From contig NZ_AUGT01000012.1 of NCBI RefSeq assembly GCF_000422805.1, positions 124,001-188,000 of the forward strand: DNA of 64,000 bases, read 5' to 3'. The notes beneath the pieces are model-generated. The model searched no databases, had not been told where the DNA came from, and saw only the letters and a program-made list of their open reading frames with translations. Origin of the DNA: Nocardioides halotolerans DSM 19273 (GTDB taxonomy: Bacteria > Actinomycetota > Actinomycetes > Propionibacteriales > Nocardioidaceae). Positions within the stretch are counted from its first letter, which is position 1; every line of letters begins with the position of its first letter. This document shows, one piece after another, positions 63,681 through 64,000 of this stretch. A program made the position numbers and the translations under genes.

Positions 63681-64000
63681 ATGAAGGTACTGGCGCGGGT
63701 GCTCCTGGGGCTGGGGGGCTTCCTGCTGATCGCGGGGATCCTCGCTGTCAGCTACGCACCGGGGGTCGTCAAGAAGACGCCGCTCGACGTCGACACGACC
63801 ACCATCTACGAGGGCCAGGCCGCCAAGCTCGACCCGCTGACCGGTGACTTCGAGACCCGGCCGGCGTACGCGATCCGGCACACGATGGCCGACTCCAAGA
63901 AGTCGGGCGACGACCACGTGATCATGGTGGAGACGGCCTGCGCGGTGTTCGACACCGGCGGCGCGCAGGAGTGCGTCAACGGCAACGACCCCGACCTGAT
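63681..64000 (+). CDS. DUF3068 (PorA-like) envelope protein, N-terminal part
   Basis: Partial; the first 106 codons are visible and the gene runs off the right edge. An N-terminal helix (VLLGLGGFLLIAGILAVSY) is followed by VVKKTPLDVDTTTIYEGQAA, the characteristic start of DUF3068 proteins, which include annotated porin PorA family members of actinobacteria. The region outside the membrane continues with ACAVFDTGGAQECVNG, with two cysteines that could form a disulfide. ATG 63681 is preceded by GGGAGGGGAGAG. Position at the end of the glycan island suggests an envelope role. Confidence 0.8.
   Translation, partial: MKVLARVLLGLGGFLLIAGILAVSYAPGVVKKTPLDVDTTTIYEGQAAKLDPLTGDFETRPAYAIRHTMADSKKSGDDHVIMVETACAVFDTGGAQECVNGNDPDL

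Overview
This is a 64-kb chromosomal segment of a very GC-rich actinobacterium, most likely a Nocardioides-like member of the Propionibacteriales. The assignment is inferred from gene content, codon use and synteny. The supporting signs are a dual-function PriA with no trpF, a PdtaR-type ANTAR regulator, the small actinobacterial families TIGR02234, TIGR03085 and HGxxPAAW, a decaprenylphosphoryl-arabinose (DPA) gene set, and many genes whose TANNNT -10 box lies 6-8 nt before the start codon (leaderless transcripts). No prophage, insertion sequence, CRISPR array or rRNA was seen. There is one tRNA, tRNA-Leu(CAA). No gap between genes exceeds 300 bp.

Layout. Positions 1-5127 hold the end of a sensor kinase, a YbaK-type deacylase, a Lon N-terminal-domain protein, a two-component pair carrying frameshifts, and a membrane protein. 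Positions 5213-11730 are the histidine operon hisD-hisC-hisB-hisH-(membrane protein)-priA-hisF plus a methyltransferase. Positions 11749-17422 hold a frameshifted LysE exporter, a TIGR03085 protein, a heterodimeric ABC exporter and a stand-alone receiver protein. Positions 17511-24088 run hisI, the Trp-associated membrane protein, HGxxPAAW, DUF2752, DUF4190 (opposite strand), trpC-trpB-trpA, a SCO1 lipoprotein and lgt. trpE is not in the window.

Positions 24193-33654 hold glutamate synthase (gltB, gltD), pyruvate kinase, a LAGLIDADG-type protein beside tRNA-Leu, a 62-aa protein and PdtaR. Positions 33798-41386 encode a branched-chain amino acid ABC transporter (livH, livM, livG, livF and, further on, livK). 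A divergent MarR/MFS pair with its own operator repeats interrupts the liv genes. Positions 41586-45784 hold a DUF554 protein, a GNAT acetyltransferase and polA.

Positions 45995-64000 are a cell-envelope glycan island. It holds a Wzx-like flippase, a large membrane protein, a DUF2613-like peptide, a GT4 glycosyltransferase, the DPA enzymes (UbiA-type phosphoribosyltransferase, DprE1, DprE2), a methyltransferase, the arabinofuranosyltransferase AftD, an acyltransferase, two tandem paralogous membrane proteins and the start of a DUF3068 (PorA-like) protein. Together these would make a polyprenyl arabinose donor, attach and modify arabinan outside the membrane, and export lipid-linked glycans.

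The observations most worth checking are a 28-bp tandem palindromic repeat before the HGxxPAAW gene, a duplicated gltB/gltD junction encoding a 30-aa bridging ORF, a LivH permease with an extracytoplasmic beta-domain, a DprE1 with alanine where the drug-target cysteine is expected, an intergenic 34-nt palindromic repeat present twice, and a clustered set of frameshifts.
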